DNA from: Acidobacteriota bacterium
Lineage (GTDB): Bacteria; Acidobacteriota; Thermoanaerobaculia; Multivoradales; Multivoraceae
Assembly: GCA_003388555.1 (NCBI GenBank)
Contig: QQVD01000007.1
Span: 1-64,000, forward strand
Direction: 5' to 3'
DNA length: 64,000 nt
Below the pieces are notes generated by a model that did no database searches, was not told where the DNA came from, and was given only the letters and a program-made list of their open reading frames with translations. Below, in pieces: positions 25,895-34,057 of the stretch. Each line of letters starts with the position of its first letter. Position 1 is the first letter of the stretch. Position numbers and translations under genes: made by a program.

Positions 25895-25962
25895 GTGTGG
25901 GGGCCAGGGCGGAGCTCGCCGGTAACGTTGACTAAGCCGATGACCAAGTCGATGCTGTGCTC

Positions 25963-26193
25963 ATGACCGAGGTCTCCGTGCGCGAAGCGAAGACGCATCT
26001 CTCGCGCCTGCTCCGTCGGGTGGCGAGTGGCGAGGAGATCGTGATCTCCAGGTCCGGCACTCCCGTGGCGCGCCTGGTGCCGCTGACGCCGCCGGGTCGG
26101 CGAGTGCTCGGAAGGGACCGTGGGGCGTTCGTGGTGCCCGCCGACTTCGACGACTCGCTGCCCGAAGACGTGCTCGCCGCCTTCGAGGGATGA
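25963..26193 (+). CDS. Phd/YefM-family antitoxin
   Basis: A 76-aa antitoxin: MTEVSVREAKTHLSRLLRRV and SGEEIVISRSGTPVARLVPL are the canonical Phd fold. A toxin-binding C-terminal tail follows (FVVPADFDDSLPEDVLAAFEG). It overlaps the VapC-type toxin by 4 bp (ATGA). It should bind its own promoter and neutralise the downstream PIN nuclease. A 5-codon-shorter or -longer start is possible. Confidence 0.93.
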   Translation: MTEVSVREAKTHLSRLLRRVASGEEIVISRSGTPVARLVPLTPPGRRVLGRDRGAFVVPADFDDSLPEDVLAAFEG

Positions 26194-26582
26194 GAGTCCT
26201 CCTCGATACGCACGTCTGGCTGTGGATGCAGGTCGAGCCGGAGCGTTTCTCGAGAGACACGACGGAGGAGATCCTGCTCGACTCCACGGTGGATCTGCTT
26301 CTGTCCGCGGCCAGCTCCTGGGAGATCGCGATCCAGCACGCTCTCGGCAAGCTCGAGCTGCCGCTGGCTCCGACGGAGTACGTCCCGTCGCGAATGGCTT
26401 CGAGTGGTGTGCTCGGCCTGCCGATCGAGCATGCGCACGCGCTGCACGTCGCCTCTTTGCCGCCGCACCACACTGACCCCTTCGATCGGCTGCTCGTCGC
26501 TCAGGCTCAGCTCGAATCGCTGCCGATCCTCACCGCCGACGCGCAACTGGCGGCCTACGACGTGCAGCTCCTGCAGCCGTGA
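26190..26582 (+). CDS. VapC-type PIN-domain toxin
   Basis: A 130-aa PIN nuclease of the COG3744 type. The first acidic residue is in VLLDTHVWLWM, then the Glu in SAASSWEIAIQHALGKLELP, and the Asp residues in HTDPFDRLLVAQA and ILTADAQLAAY. All catalytic positions are present, so it is likely an active ribonuclease held by the Phd-type antitoxin encoded just upstream. A decayed relative of the same gene lies at 27956-28058. Confidence 0.93.
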   Translation: MRVLLDTHVWLWMQVEPERFSRDTTEEILLDSTVDLLLSAASSWEIAIQHALGKLELPLAPTEYVPSRMASSGVLGLPIEHAHALHVASLPPHHTDPFDRLLVAQAQLESLPILTADAQLAAYDVQLLQP

Positions 26583-26680
26583 GACACGGGACGGTGGTGC
26601 TGGCGATCCGTTACGGACGTCACCTTCTGCGCGAGTCTGAGGAGAGCGGCCTGAGCCCGATCGCTCTCTCCTCAGCCCGA

Positions 26681-26784
26681 GGAGGACGCAGCGACCGGGA
26701 GCTCCTCACTCCATCGACGAGCTCGTCGGCAGCCAGAGGTCGCCCTGGCGGGTCATCGTGACCTCGCCCTTCACCGGCTCTCCC
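26681..26784. repeat. Direct-repeat copy of a gene 3' end (left)
   Basis: Nearly identical (about five differences including one indel by eye) to 28065-28169, which holds the last ~26 codons and stop of the secreted-protein gene at 28091-28957. Here the copy is detached from any upstream coding part. Similarity stops about 13 bp before a REP core. The period between copies is about 1.38 kb. Confidence 0.85.
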
Positions 26785-27004
26785 CCATTCGGTGAAAAGG
26801 GTCAGGGACCTGGCAGCACCAACCAGGAAGACGATGTCCCCCGTGGTTCGGGGGCGATTGCGGAGGCGTTTGCCGCCAGCCCTCCGGCCAGCGGGTCCGG
26901 ATGCCCGCATCGGCCAGCATACGCGACACCTCCCGCACAGCTCGCTCGTAGCCCGGAACCGGCCGTAGCGCTCGCTCGAGGTCCGGTTTCCGCCCCGGGT
27001 TCAT
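26771..27004 (-). CDS. Hypothetical small basic protein (doubtful)
   Basis: A 77-codon frame from the ATG at 27004. The first ~45 residues (MNPGRKPDLERALRP, GYERAVREVSRMLADAGI, RTRWPEGW) have helix-like composition and could be a small regulator. The rest reads through the REP copy and into the duplicated tail, which argues for a relic. No family is recognised. The stretch 27005-27226 shows nothing else. Confidence 0.3.
   Translation of the reverse strand: MNPGRKPDLERALRPVPGYERAVREVSRMLADAGIRTRWPEGWRQTPPQSPPNHGGHRLPGWCCQVPDPFHRMGESR
26798..26816 (+). repeat. REP core copy
   Basis: AGGGTCAGGGACCTGGCAG, identical to the REP core at 23109-23160, lies 13 bp beyond the end of the detached gene-tail copy at 26681-26784. 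Confidence 0.85.
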
Positions 27005-27226
27005 GCGTCGGCTCCTCTGGATCGCGATCTGGGCGCGCATCTCCACGGGTCTACTCCTCGCGCGCGCCGAACCGTCTTCACCGGTGCACATCTGGCCTCG
27101 CCGCTGGCGGGGTTTCCAGGGAACTCGAGGGTGAGTGGTCTGGAAGGACGGATGCGGATCTCTTCCATTCCTCGGGTACCCGCGGAGGAGGGCGCATAGG
27201 GAGTGCCAGGCGTTCGAGGAGACCGC

Positions 27227-27688
27227 CTACTCGCCTCTCCTGTCCCGCACCAGCTTCAGGACCCTCGCGTCTTCCTGATGCCGTGGGTGATCGATGTGGC
27301 GCTTGATCTCGTAGAGCCCGTCGAGGTCGATCCATGAGGCCTCGGCGTCGCCGTAGGGCGAGAGGATTCGCCGCTCCCAGGCTTCGTCGAACGTCGGACC
27401 TCCGGCGCTCGCGGGGTCACGAAGGATGTCGATCCGGTTTGGAGCCACTCCTAGCTGGAGGATCTCCTGATCGTCGTCCGGGTCGAGGAGGTGGGGACTG
27501 CCGAACTCGACGAGCGCCCGGTTCGTCCGCTCGACGTTGTCGGTCCTGGGATCCACCCAGAGATCCATGTCTTTGGTGAATCGGGGTTTGGCGTGAAAGA
27601 TGAAGGCCAGTCCGCCGACGATCAGATAGCGGACCCGATGCTCTCCGAGGATCTCCAGCAAATCCTCGAAGTCCCGGATGGTCTCCAT
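27227..27688 (-). CDS. Nucleotidyltransferase, probable toxin-like partner
   Basis: A 153-aa protein with the minimal NTase fold. The motif VGGLAFIFHAKPRFTKDMDLWV contains the GG and DxD metal-binding pair, and NRIDILRD supplies the third acidic residue. The rest (ASWIDLDGLYEIKRHIDHPRHQEDARVL) matches the small AbiEii-like/DUF6036-type nucleotidyltransferases often paired with a short upstream gene. The ATG at 27688 is 2 bp after the stop of the 84-aa partner, so they are one operon. Catalytic residues look complete; nucleotide and target are unknown. Confidence 0.82.
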   Translation of the reverse strand: METIRDFEDLLEILGEHRVRYLIVGGLAFIFHAKPRFTKDMDLWVDPRTDNVERTNRALVEFGSPHLLDPDDDQEILQLGVAPNRIDILRDPASAGGPTFDEAWERRILSPYGDAEASWIDLDGLYEIKRHIDHPRHQEDARVLKLVRDRRGE

Positions 27689-27690
27689 CC

Positions 27691-27945
27691 TCAGTCGCCC
27701 GAGAAGCGCTTCGCGCGAGCTACCTTCTCCAGGTCGCGGTGAAGCGCGACCAGGGCTGACAGACGCTCCTGCGGCGTTCGGCGCTGCCAGAATTCCAGAT
27801 CCCAGAGCTCGGCCTCTTCGAAGCTCGTCGAGGAGTGCGTTTCGATGAGTTGCCGCCGCAGCGCGGCACGTGCTGCCCTCTCCTCCTCCGCCTCGTCGCT
27901 GACCCTGCTCTGAGAGCGGAATTCGTTCGGGGAAGTGCCTCTCAT
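27691..27945 (-). CDS. 84-aa partner protein of the nucleotidyltransferase
   Basis: A highly charged 84-aa protein. The N-terminal half is helical and Arg/Glu-rich (EAEEERAARAALRRQLIE). The C-terminal half has SFEEAELWDLEFWQRRTPQE and LSALVALHRDLEKVARAKRF. I have seen this second half recur in short proteins encoded just before nucleotidyltransferases, which suggests an antitoxin-like partner. No enzyme motif is seen. The ATG at 27945 has an AAGG 7 bp upstream. It abuts a VapC relic on the other strand. Confidence 0.65.
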   Translation of the reverse strand: MRGTSPNEFRSQSRVSDEAEEERAARAALRRQLIETHSSTSFEEAELWDLEFWQRRTPQERLSALVALHRDLEKVARAKRFSGD

Positions 27946-27955
27946 CGCCTTCGGA

Positions 27956-28058
27956 TTCTATCTCCTCGATACGCACCTCTGGCTGTGGATGCAGGGGGAG
28001 CCGGAAGTTACTCGAAGCACACGACCGAGAAGGTGCTCCTCGATTCGCCCTCTCTTGA
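27956..28058 (+). pseudogene. VapC-type toxin relic
   Basis: The first ~60 bases (YLLDTHLWLWMQGEPE) closely match the start of the intact VapC at 26190. The ATG is gone, the frame breaks after GEPE, and homology ends after about 100 bp. It then joins directly to the 105-bp tail repeat. It is consistent with a tandem duplication of the VapC-to-tail segment followed by an internal deletion. Confidence 0.75.
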
Positions 28059-28064
28059 TTCGGA

Positions 28065-28169
28065 GGAGGACGCAGCAAACGGGAGATCCCTCACTCCATC
28101 GACGAGCTGGTCGGCAGCCAGAGGTCGCCCTGGCGGGTCATCGTGACCTCGCCCTTCACCGGCTCTCCC
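28065..28169. repeat. Direct-repeat copy of a gene 3' end (right)
   Basis: This is the native copy: it contains the 3' end of the gene at 28091-28957. It pairs with 26681-26784. Confidence 0.85.
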
Positions 28170-28957
28170 TCCATCGTGCCGACGATGCGCAGCACGGCTT
28201 CGTCGCCGGAGATCGATCCGCTGACGATCTCGACGTCCTGCGGCGTCATCAGCGCCATCAGCTCGAGCGACTCGGCGGCGTCGGGCTCGTCGAGCATGGC
28301 GGCCATCTCGGCCGGGACCAGGGCGCGGATGCGCTCGAGGTCTCCGGAGTGGATGGCCTGCGTCCAGCGCAGGTAGGACTCGCCCGGCGCGCCGCCGCCC
28401 TCGGGCAACGGGTCGCCGATCGGCGCCGAGGGGTCGACCAGCGGAGCGTGGAAGGCGAGGTCGTAAAAGTACCGGTCGTCGAAGAACTCCTGCTCCTCGG
28501 GCAGGTGGATCCTGCCGATCCAGGCGTCGCCGTCGCGCGAGGTGATCTCGAGCGTCGGCGTGGTGCCGCCGGAGAGGCTGCCGCTGTCGACGCGGAGAGT
28601 GTTGGAGAGCACCTCGAGCGCCGGCTCGTCGCCGAACTCCGAGGTCCAGGTGATGCCGATGGTGAGCGACGGATCGTGGAACGGATCGTCGATCTCGCGC
28701 GGCGCCACGGGCTCGGCGGTGAGCACCAGGGTCCACGTGGGATCGTTCTCGTCGTAGAAGCCCTTCTCCTCGGCGTAGATGGCGGCGTACGCGATCGCCA
28801 GATCGTTGCCGTTGAAGGTCGCGGTGCCCTTGGCGGTCCCGGGCTCCTGGGCGAGCGCCGGCGCAGCCGCGACGAACAGCAGCAGGGGAACGAGCGCGAG
28901 GAGGACGAGGCGCGGGCAGCGGGCGAGAGGGGAGGAGAGGAATCGGGGTCTTGGCAC
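28091..28957 (-). CDS. Secreted protein of unknown function
   Basis: A 288-aa protein with a signal peptide (RLVLLALVPLLLFVAAAPALA, cleavage after ALA-Q). The mature part begins GTAKGTATFNGNDLAIAYAA and contains a beta-rich first domain (LEITSRDGDAWIGRIHLPEE). An alpha/beta second domain around WTQAIHSGDLERIRALVPAE and SISGDEAVLRIVGTMEGEP resembles the DUF4878/SnoaL-like folds used in stress or lipoprotein modules. No catalytic residues are recognised. Its 3' end is duplicated 1.4 kb away. Confidence 0.75.
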   Translation of the reverse strand: MPRPRFLSSPLARCPRLVLLALVPLLLFVAAAPALAQEPGTAKGTATFNGNDLAIAYAAIYAEEKGFYDENDPTWTLVLTAEPVAPREIDDPFHDPSLTIGITWTSEFGDEPALEVLSNTLRVDSGSLSGGTTPTLEITSRDGDAWIGRIHLPEEQEFFDDRYFYDLAFHAPLVDPSAPIGDPLPEGGGAPGESYLRWTQAIHSGDLERIRALVPAEMAAMLDEPDAAESLELMALMTPQDVEIVSGSISGDEAVLRIVGTMEGEPVKGEVTMTRQGDLWLPTSSSME

Positions 28958-29261
28958 AGGGTGTCTCCTTGGGACGTGGTCGTCGAAGTGCTTGCCTCGG
29001 GTCGTGCCGCGCGAAGGCGGCCGGTGTGCGACGTCCGGGGGTATGCGTCGTCGCGGGGTCTCTTGCTGGACGAGCCGAGTATCCCGCGCCGAGCACCGTA
29101 GCGTCTCGTCCAGACGGCGGCGAAGGGCTCGAGAGTCGCTGGGGTGCCGGTGTCGAGGAGATCAACGAGGACCGCGGCCGGAACCGGGCGGGGCTCAGGC
29201 GGGCGTCGGCTCGGTGCCCTCGAGGACGGGTCGGTCGGCCGGGCTTCGCGGACGAGGTGTG

Positions 29262-29310
29262 TTCGCCGCTCGTGACACCCCCACCCTGCCCTCCCCCTGC
29301 AGGGGGAGGG
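29262..29310 (-). repeat. Palindromic intergenic element, copy C
   Basis: A perfect palindromic core with TGCA centre is at 29289-29310, preceded by GACACCCCCACCCTG, the reverse complement of the tail seen in copies A, B and G. The rest of 28958-29480 shows no gene. Confidence 0.85.
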
Positions 29311-29480
29311 TTGGGGATGGCGGACACTCTCGCTGCACCCTCCGATGCCAGGGCTCAGATGGCGAACATCCACCCGCCCAAACCCCGTACCAGAGCGGAG
29401 CCTGAGGTCTCGGGGACCAAAGAGGCATTCGCCCTGCCGCGTGTTTGCAGCCATCGGCTGACCCTGGAGAGAGTACACCG

Positions 29481-29930
29481 ATGCAGCAGATCGTCAGGAC
29501 CAGCCGGCTCGCCGCCCCGAGCGACGTCGTGTGGCGTCACGCCGCCAGTCCGCAGGGCGTCAACCGTGAGCTGGCGCCCTTCCTGCGGATGACCTTCCCG
29601 CCGGATTTTGACGACCTGACCAGCTCGTGGCAGCCGGGCGAGCGCCTCTTCCGAGCCTGGATCCTCCTGCTGGGGATCCTGCCGGTCGAGTACGACGACC
29701 TAGCCTTCGTCGAGGTCGAGGAGGGGAGGCGCTTCCTCGAGCGCTCCGAGCTGCTGACCCAGAGGATCTGGGAGCACGAGCGGATCGTGGAAGCCGCTGG
29801 CGCAGGATGCACGTTGACCGATCGGGTGCGCTTCGAGCCCCGGGTCCGCTGGCTGGGTCCGCTGGCGCGGAGGATCGTCGCTGCGCTCTTCGCCTGGCGT
29901 CACCGCAGACTGAGGCGCCTCTTCGGCTGA
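29481..29930 (+). CDS. SRPBCC-like ligand-binding protein
   Basis: A 149-aa soluble protein. Its start (VRTSRLAAPSDVVWRHAASP) resembles the beginning of polyketide-cyclase/SRPBCC domains. The middle GILPVEYDDLAFVEVEEGRRFLERSELLTQ and the final helix LARRIVAALFAWRHRRLRRL match the helix-grip layout. The ligand is unknown. The ATG at 29481 is preceded by GGAGAGAG. It is divergent from the secreted-protein gene, separated by palindromic copy C. Confidence 0.65.
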   Translation: MQQIVRTSRLAAPSDVVWRHAASPQGVNRELAPFLRMTFPPDFDDLTSSWQPGERLFRAWILLLGILPVEYDDLAFVEVEEGRRFLERSELLTQRIWEHERIVEAAGAGCTLTDRVRFEPRVRWLGPLARRIVAALFAWRHRRLRRLFG

Positions 29931-30104
29931 TCGCGAGCGACGGCGCCAGGGACCGAGAGCACGCCGGGAGCGGGATCGTCGCCACCTCAGGGTGTGGCGG
30001 CCGGCCACCCAGTCGAGAGCGCTCCCTGGGTCTCTGCGCCTCCTCAGCGGGGGGTGCGTCGAGCGACAGATTCCCCTCGCGGCTCGTCCGACCCGACCCG
30101 CTCG

Positions 30105-30896
30105 TCAGGGTGGGTCAGGCGCCGACTCACGGCACTGCGCGCCGTACGCCACCTCGTAGCTCTCCTCGTAGCAGCGGATCAGTCCGTTGACGACGTCGAG
30201 GTTGGCGGGCCAGGTGGGGGAGAAGCCGTACTGCTTCTGCATCTGGCGCAGGGTCTCCTGCCAGCCTTCGGGCTCGGGGATCGCGACGAGCTCGGCGCGC
30301 GCCTTGGCGAGACGCCGTCGATCGCGCTCGAGGAACGCGATGGTGGCCTCGGCGTAGGCGCGCCAAGAGGGATCGGAGTGGTCGTCGAAGCTGCGGCGCA
30401 TGAGCTGCGCGGCACGCTCGTTCTGCCCTTCCATGGCGCGCAGCTGGGCCTCGTGCCAGCAGAGGATGCCGAAACGCTGGGCCGGCGTGGCGGACCCGCC
30501 CGAGCGCTCCGGGTCGCCCGAGGCTGTCTCGGCGCCTGGCCCTTCACCCGCCGCTGTGCGCCCGGCGAGGGGCGCGGAGCTCTCGCCGGCCGACGCCGAG
30601 CCGCCTCGTGACGAGCCCTCGGCGCGCTCGCGGTACTCGCGGATCAGGTCGGCGGCGGCGAGGCGGCACTCGGGCCGCGCGGCGATCGGCCTCCAACCGC
30701 CTTCGAGGTCCTGGTCGAACGACTGCTGGTCGAGGGCGAGGAGCTCTTCGCGCTCGCCCGGTGCGATGCAGGGTGCGGCCGCGTCGCCCTCCGCGGGCGG
30801 CTGCGTCTCGAGCGCTGCGGCAGGGTACGCGGCGCCCGCGAGCAGAAGGGCGACGGCGAGGCTGCTGCGGACCGGGAACCGCTTCGCGATGCTCAT
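30105..30896 (-). CDS. Secreted hypothetical protein
   Basis: A 263-aa protein with a signal peptide (SSLAVALLLAGAAYPAAA). The mature protein has five Cys including one near the end (YGAQCRESAPDPP). A 45-residue Ser/Gly/Ala-rich insertion splits two conserved-looking parts (CIAPGEREELLALDQQSFDQ and FGILCWHEAQLRAMEGQNER). The second half is helical with a TPR-like rhythm (RAYAEATIAFLERDRRRLAK). I do not recognise the family. It is encoded just before the HepT gene but probably unrelated. Confidence 0.7.
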   Translation of the reverse strand: MSIAKRFPVRSSLAVALLLAGAAYPAAALETQPPAEGDAAAPCIAPGEREELLALDQQSFDQDLEGGWRPIAARPECRLAAADLIREYRERAEGSSRGGSASAGESSAPLAGRTAAGEGPGAETASGDPERSGGSATPAQRFGILCWHEAQLRAMEGQNERAAQLMRRSFDDHSDPSWRAYAEATIAFLERDRRRLAKARAELVAIPEPEGWQETLRQMQKQYGFSPTWPANLDVVNGLIRCYEESYEVAYGAQCRESAPDPP

Positions 30897-30936
30897 GCTT
30901 CGTAGGCCCCACCGGTTTCCTCGGCGTCGCCGAAGA

Positions 30937-31353
30937 TCAGCCGGCCGCGTCCTCGATCTGCCCCACCGCCGCGACGAACTGATGCACCGGCTCGAGGTCG
31001 TGCAGCGCGGCGACGGCGCGCTCGAGATCGAAGGATACGTACTCGTGGAGCAGCACGTTGCGGAATCCGACGAGACGCACCAGCGACGAGACCAGCGCAG
31101 CATCGAACGGATCCAGCTGCTCGAGATTGCGCACCGACTCGGCGTAGGTGGTGAAGGAGAGCTCGCTACGCGAGGAGAGCTCGCCGGCGATGTCGATGAC
31201 CAGCTGGCAGATGCTGAGGAGGGAGAAGAGCACGTCGTTGTGCAACGAGAGGTCGGCGCGCAGCGAGCCGGCGTCGGAGACGCGGTCGCGTAGCCCTTCG
31301 AGGTGGGCGAGATAGCGGCGCAGCTCGCCGAGTCGCTCGACCAGGAAGGTCAC
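30937..31353 (-). CDS. hepT: HepT-like HEPN toxin (DUF86)
   Basis: A 138-aa all-helical HEPN-domain protein. The catalytic RX4HXY motif is intact in GFRNVLLHEYVSFD. The N-terminal helix pair (LRRYLAHLEGLRDR and HNDVLFSLLSICQLVIDIAG) is typical of DUF86. In characterised MntA-HepT systems HepT is an RNase that MntA inactivates by AMPylating the motif Tyr. The start overlaps the upstream MntA stop (ATGA at 31350-31353). Confidence 0.93.
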   Translation of the reverse strand: MTFLVERLGELRRYLAHLEGLRDRVSDAGSLRADLSLHNDVLFSLLSICQLVIDIAGELSSRSELSFTTYAESVRNLEQLDPFDAALVSSLVRLVGFRNVLLHEYVSFDLERAVAALHDLEPVHQFVAAVGQIEDAAG

Positions 31354-31814
31354 GGTGACGCAGGCTCGCGGAGACGTTGCAGCAGGCGCCTGCGGTGGCG
31401 CTGCACGAAAGGCTCGAGGTCGGCCGCCAGGAGCTGGACATCGCGTCGGTAGGCGTGGGCGGCCTCGGCGTCACCGACGAAGATCCGCACGCCGCGCTGC
31501 ACGACGGCGCGGCCGAAGAGCGGCGACGCCTGGTTGAGGACCACGACGTCGACCGCATCGGTGCCCAGCGCCTGCGACAGGTCGGTGATCAGCCGTAGCC
31601 GATGCTCGAAGGCCTGCTCGGAGTCGCTCGCCTCGCTCCACGGCAGCAGCACCGCGACGTCGACGTCGCTCTCCCGGTGGGAGCGTCCCTCGGCCTGGCT
31701 GCCGAAGAGGTAGGCCGCCGCGACCTCGACCGCGGCGTCCGAGGCGAAGTAGTCGCGAAGGCGACGGACGAGCTCCGCGGTCTCCCTGCGAGGTTGGGGT
31801 TGCGGTGCAGGCAT
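31350..31814 (-). CDS. mntA: MntA-like nucleotidyltransferase antitoxin
   Basis: A 154-aa minimal nucleotidyltransferase. The GSX10DXD motif is LFGSQAEGRSHRESDVDVAV, and the third Asp is in TDAVDVVVLNQAS. The C-terminal helix (DVQLLAADLEPFVQRHRRRL) is Arg-rich. Members add AMP to the HepT toxin and so act as an antitoxin. The ATG at 31814 is the first good start; frames extending to 31889 include no supported leader. It forms a two-gene operon with hepT. Confidence 0.93.
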   Translation of the reverse strand: MPAPQPQPRRETAELVRRLRDYFASDAAVEVAAAYLFGSQAEGRSHRESDVDVAVLLPWSEASDSEQAFEHRLRLITDLSQALGTDAVDVVVLNQASPLFGRAVVQRGVRIFVGDAEAAHAYRRDVQLLAADLEPFVQRHRRRLLQRLREPASP

Positions 31815-31943
31815 GCGGAGAGCGTAGCGGAGGAGGCTGTCGTTGGCTCGGGCGAGGCCTTCCTGGGAGAACCCCCACAGCCCGGTCAACCGCGTCGCGG
31901 AGGGCTTGCGATCGGCTCTGGCTCTCTGAGGATCCCGCCCCAG

Positions 31944-33320
31944 TCAGCTCCGACCGGGGCCCACCACCGCGACCACCTCCACCGCGTGTGCCTTGAACAC
32001 CAGCCAGACCCGTTTGCCGGGCACCAGGTCGAGGCGCACCGCGGTGCCGGCGGTGACGTGCGCGACCAGCTCGAGGCCGGAGCCGGGCTCGCGGCAGCGC
32101 AGCACGACGCCTGAGGGGCGTTCTGCGGCAGGGCGGTCGTGCGAGACCCGCTCGCCCGGCGATCGAGCTCGCAGCGGCGGCGGATCGTCGTCCACCGTGG
32201 CGGGCTCGCTGCTGGCCGCTTCGGCCGCGTCGGGGTCCGCCTCGCGGGTCTGGGAGTCGGCGCCGAGGCGCTCGACCAGGTCGGTGGCGATCACGTTGAC
32301 CGCCGAGAGCAGCTCGGGCTCGCGGGTGGCGACGAGGATCTCTTCGCTGCCGATCGTCGCCGTGACCCGGTCGCCGACGGCGATGGCGCGCTCGCTGGCC
32401 GCGCCGGCCGATCGGGTGGCCGGCAGGCTGCTCTGCGGCACCACGATCTCGAGGCCCTGGCAGTCGAGGCGCACGACGTCGTCGTCGGCGGCGGTGACGA
32501 CGCCCTGCACCAGGTTGTCGCTGGTGAGCATCGGCGGCTCCCGATCGGCCCGGTGGGCGGCATCGACGTCCGAAGGCGCTGGCCCGCCGGAGGGGACCGC
32601 GGTCTCGGCTTCGTGGGCCTCGCTGGCAGCCCGCGACCTGGCGCCGCTCGGCCCTTCGGCGACGATCCGGCCGCGCTCGAGGCGCTGCACCCGCTCGCAG
32701 AGAACCAGCGCCAGCAGCGGATCGTGCGAGACCAGGATCAGCGGCACCGGGAAGCGCTCGCGCAGGCTCAGCAGGTCGCTGAGGATGCGGCGCTTGAGCG
32801 GCGGATCGAGGGCGGTGAGCGGCTCGTCGAGGAGCAGCAGGTCGGGCGCCGCGCACAGCGCCCGCGCCAGGCCGACGCGCTGGCGCTCGCCACCGGAGAG
32901 CTCGCCTGGACGGCGCTCCAGCAGCGCGTCGATCTCGAGCAGCTCGGCGAGCTCGCCGAGCCGGCGGTCGAAGTCGCCTTGCACGTCGACCCGCGCGTCG
33001 GCATCGCGGCCGGCGGCGCGCGCCAGCTCGACGTTGCCGCGCGCCGTGAGGTGGGGGAAGAGCAGCACGTCCTGCGGCAGGTAGCCGATGCGGCGCTGGC
33101 GCGGCGGCAGGTCGATGCCGGCCCGGGAGTCGAACAGGGTCCTGCCGCCGAGCACGATGCGGCCGCGGGACGGCCGGCGCCAGCCGGCGAGGGTCTCGAG
33201 CAGGCTGGTCTTGCCGGCCCCCGACGGTCCGTAGACGCCGAGCGCCGCGACCTCGCCGTGCAGCCGCCAGTGCACGGTGAACTGGCGCAGCGGCAGCTCG
33301 ATCTCGCAGTCGAAGATCAT
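31944..33320 (-). CDS. modC: Molybdate ABC transporter ATP-binding protein
   Basis: A 458-aa ATPase. Walker A is GPSGAGKTSLL, the signature LSGGERQRVGLARAL, Walker B LLLLDEPLTALD and the switch His is in LVSHDP. C-terminal Mop/TOBE parts (VQGVVTAADDDVVRLDCQGL and later AVRLDLVPGKRVWLVFKAHA) bind oxyanions for regulation. It is about 100 residues longer than typical ModC because of two Ala/Asp/Ser-rich insertions around the TOBE halves. The start overlaps the modB stop by 4 bp. Confidence 0.95.
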   Translation of the reverse strand: MIFDCEIELPLRQFTVHWRLHGEVAALGVYGPSGAGKTSLLETLAGWRRPSRGRIVLGGRTLFDSRAGIDLPPRQRRIGYLPQDVLLFPHLTARGNVELARAAGRDADARVDVQGDFDRRLGELAELLEIDALLERRPGELSGGERQRVGLARALCAAPDLLLLDEPLTALDPPLKRRILSDLLSLRERFPVPLILVSHDPLLALVLCERVQRLERGRIVAEGPSGARSRAASEAHEAETAVPSGGPAPSDVDAAHRADREPPMLTSDNLVQGVVTAADDDVVRLDCQGLEIVVPQSSLPATRSAGAASERAIAVGDRVTATIGSEEILVATREPELLSAVNVIATDLVERLGADSQTREADPDAAEAASSEPATVDDDPPPLRARSPGERVSHDRPAAERPSGVVLRCREPGSGLELVAHVTAGTAVRLDLVPGKRVWLVFKAHAVEVVAVVGPGRS

Positions 33321-34057
33321 CGCCGCTCCTGCGCGGCTTCGGACCCGGCCGGCCCGTCGTGACCGGCAGCGCTGCGATCGCGGCGCTGCGCACGTTCTGC
33401 CGGCGGGTCGGTGAGCCGTCCGGCGGCGCTGACCAGCAGGAACGCCAGCGCCACCGCGACCGCCAGCAGCAGCAGCGCGCGGTCGTCGCGCCCCGCCTGG
33501 ATCTCCTCGAACAGCGCCAGGGCGAGGGTCTGGGTGGCGCCGGGGATCGATCCTGCTACCAGGACCGTGGCGCCGAACTCGCCGAGAGCGCGCGAGAAGC
33601 CGAGCAGGCCGGCCGCCGCCAGGCCGCGCGCCGCCAGCGGCAGGGTCACCCGGCGCAGGATCGCGAGGCGGCCGAGCCCCATCGTCGCCGCCATCAGCTC
33701 GAGCCGTGGCGGCACCGCGGCGAAGGCGACCCGCGCGGTGCGCACCACCAGCGGGAACGACATCACGCCGGCGGCCAGCGTCGCCCCCTGCCAGGTGAAG
33801 AGCAGGCCGAGGTCGAAGCCGAGGGTCTGGTTGCCGAGCGGGCCGTCGCGTCCGAGCAGCAGCAGCAGCGCCAGGCCGACGGCGGTCGGCGGCAGCACCA
33901 ACGGCAGCTCGACGAAGGTCTCGACCAGGCGCCGGCCGGGGAAGCGTCGGCGCTCGAGCAGCAGGGCGGTGGCGGCGCCGAGCGGCAGCACGAAGACGGT
34001 CGCCACCGCGGCGACCTGCAGGCTGAGCCAGAGCGGCGCGAGCAGCGGTTGGGTCAT
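33317..34057 (-). CDS. modB: Molybdate ABC transporter permease
   Basis: A 246-aa inner-membrane permease with about five to six helices. The EAA loop that docks the ATPase is ATMGLGRLAILRRVTLPLAA, and downstream FSRALGEFGATVLVAGSIPG is characteristic of ModB. It ends in an Arg/Glu-rich cytoplasmic tail. The ATG at 34057 overlaps the modA stop by 4 bp. Tungstate as an alternative substrate cannot be excluded. Confidence 0.95.
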   Translation of the reverse strand: MTQPLLAPLWLSLQVAAVATVFVLPLGAATALLLERRRFPGRRLVETFVELPLVLPPTAVGLALLLLLGRDGPLGNQTLGFDLGLLFTWQGATLAAGVMSFPLVVRTARVAFAAVPPRLELMAATMGLGRLAILRRVTLPLAARGLAAAGLLGFSRALGEFGATVLVAGSIPGATQTLALALFEEIQAGRDDRALLLLAVAVALAFLLVSAAGRLTDPPAERAQRRDRSAAGHDGPAGSEAAQERR

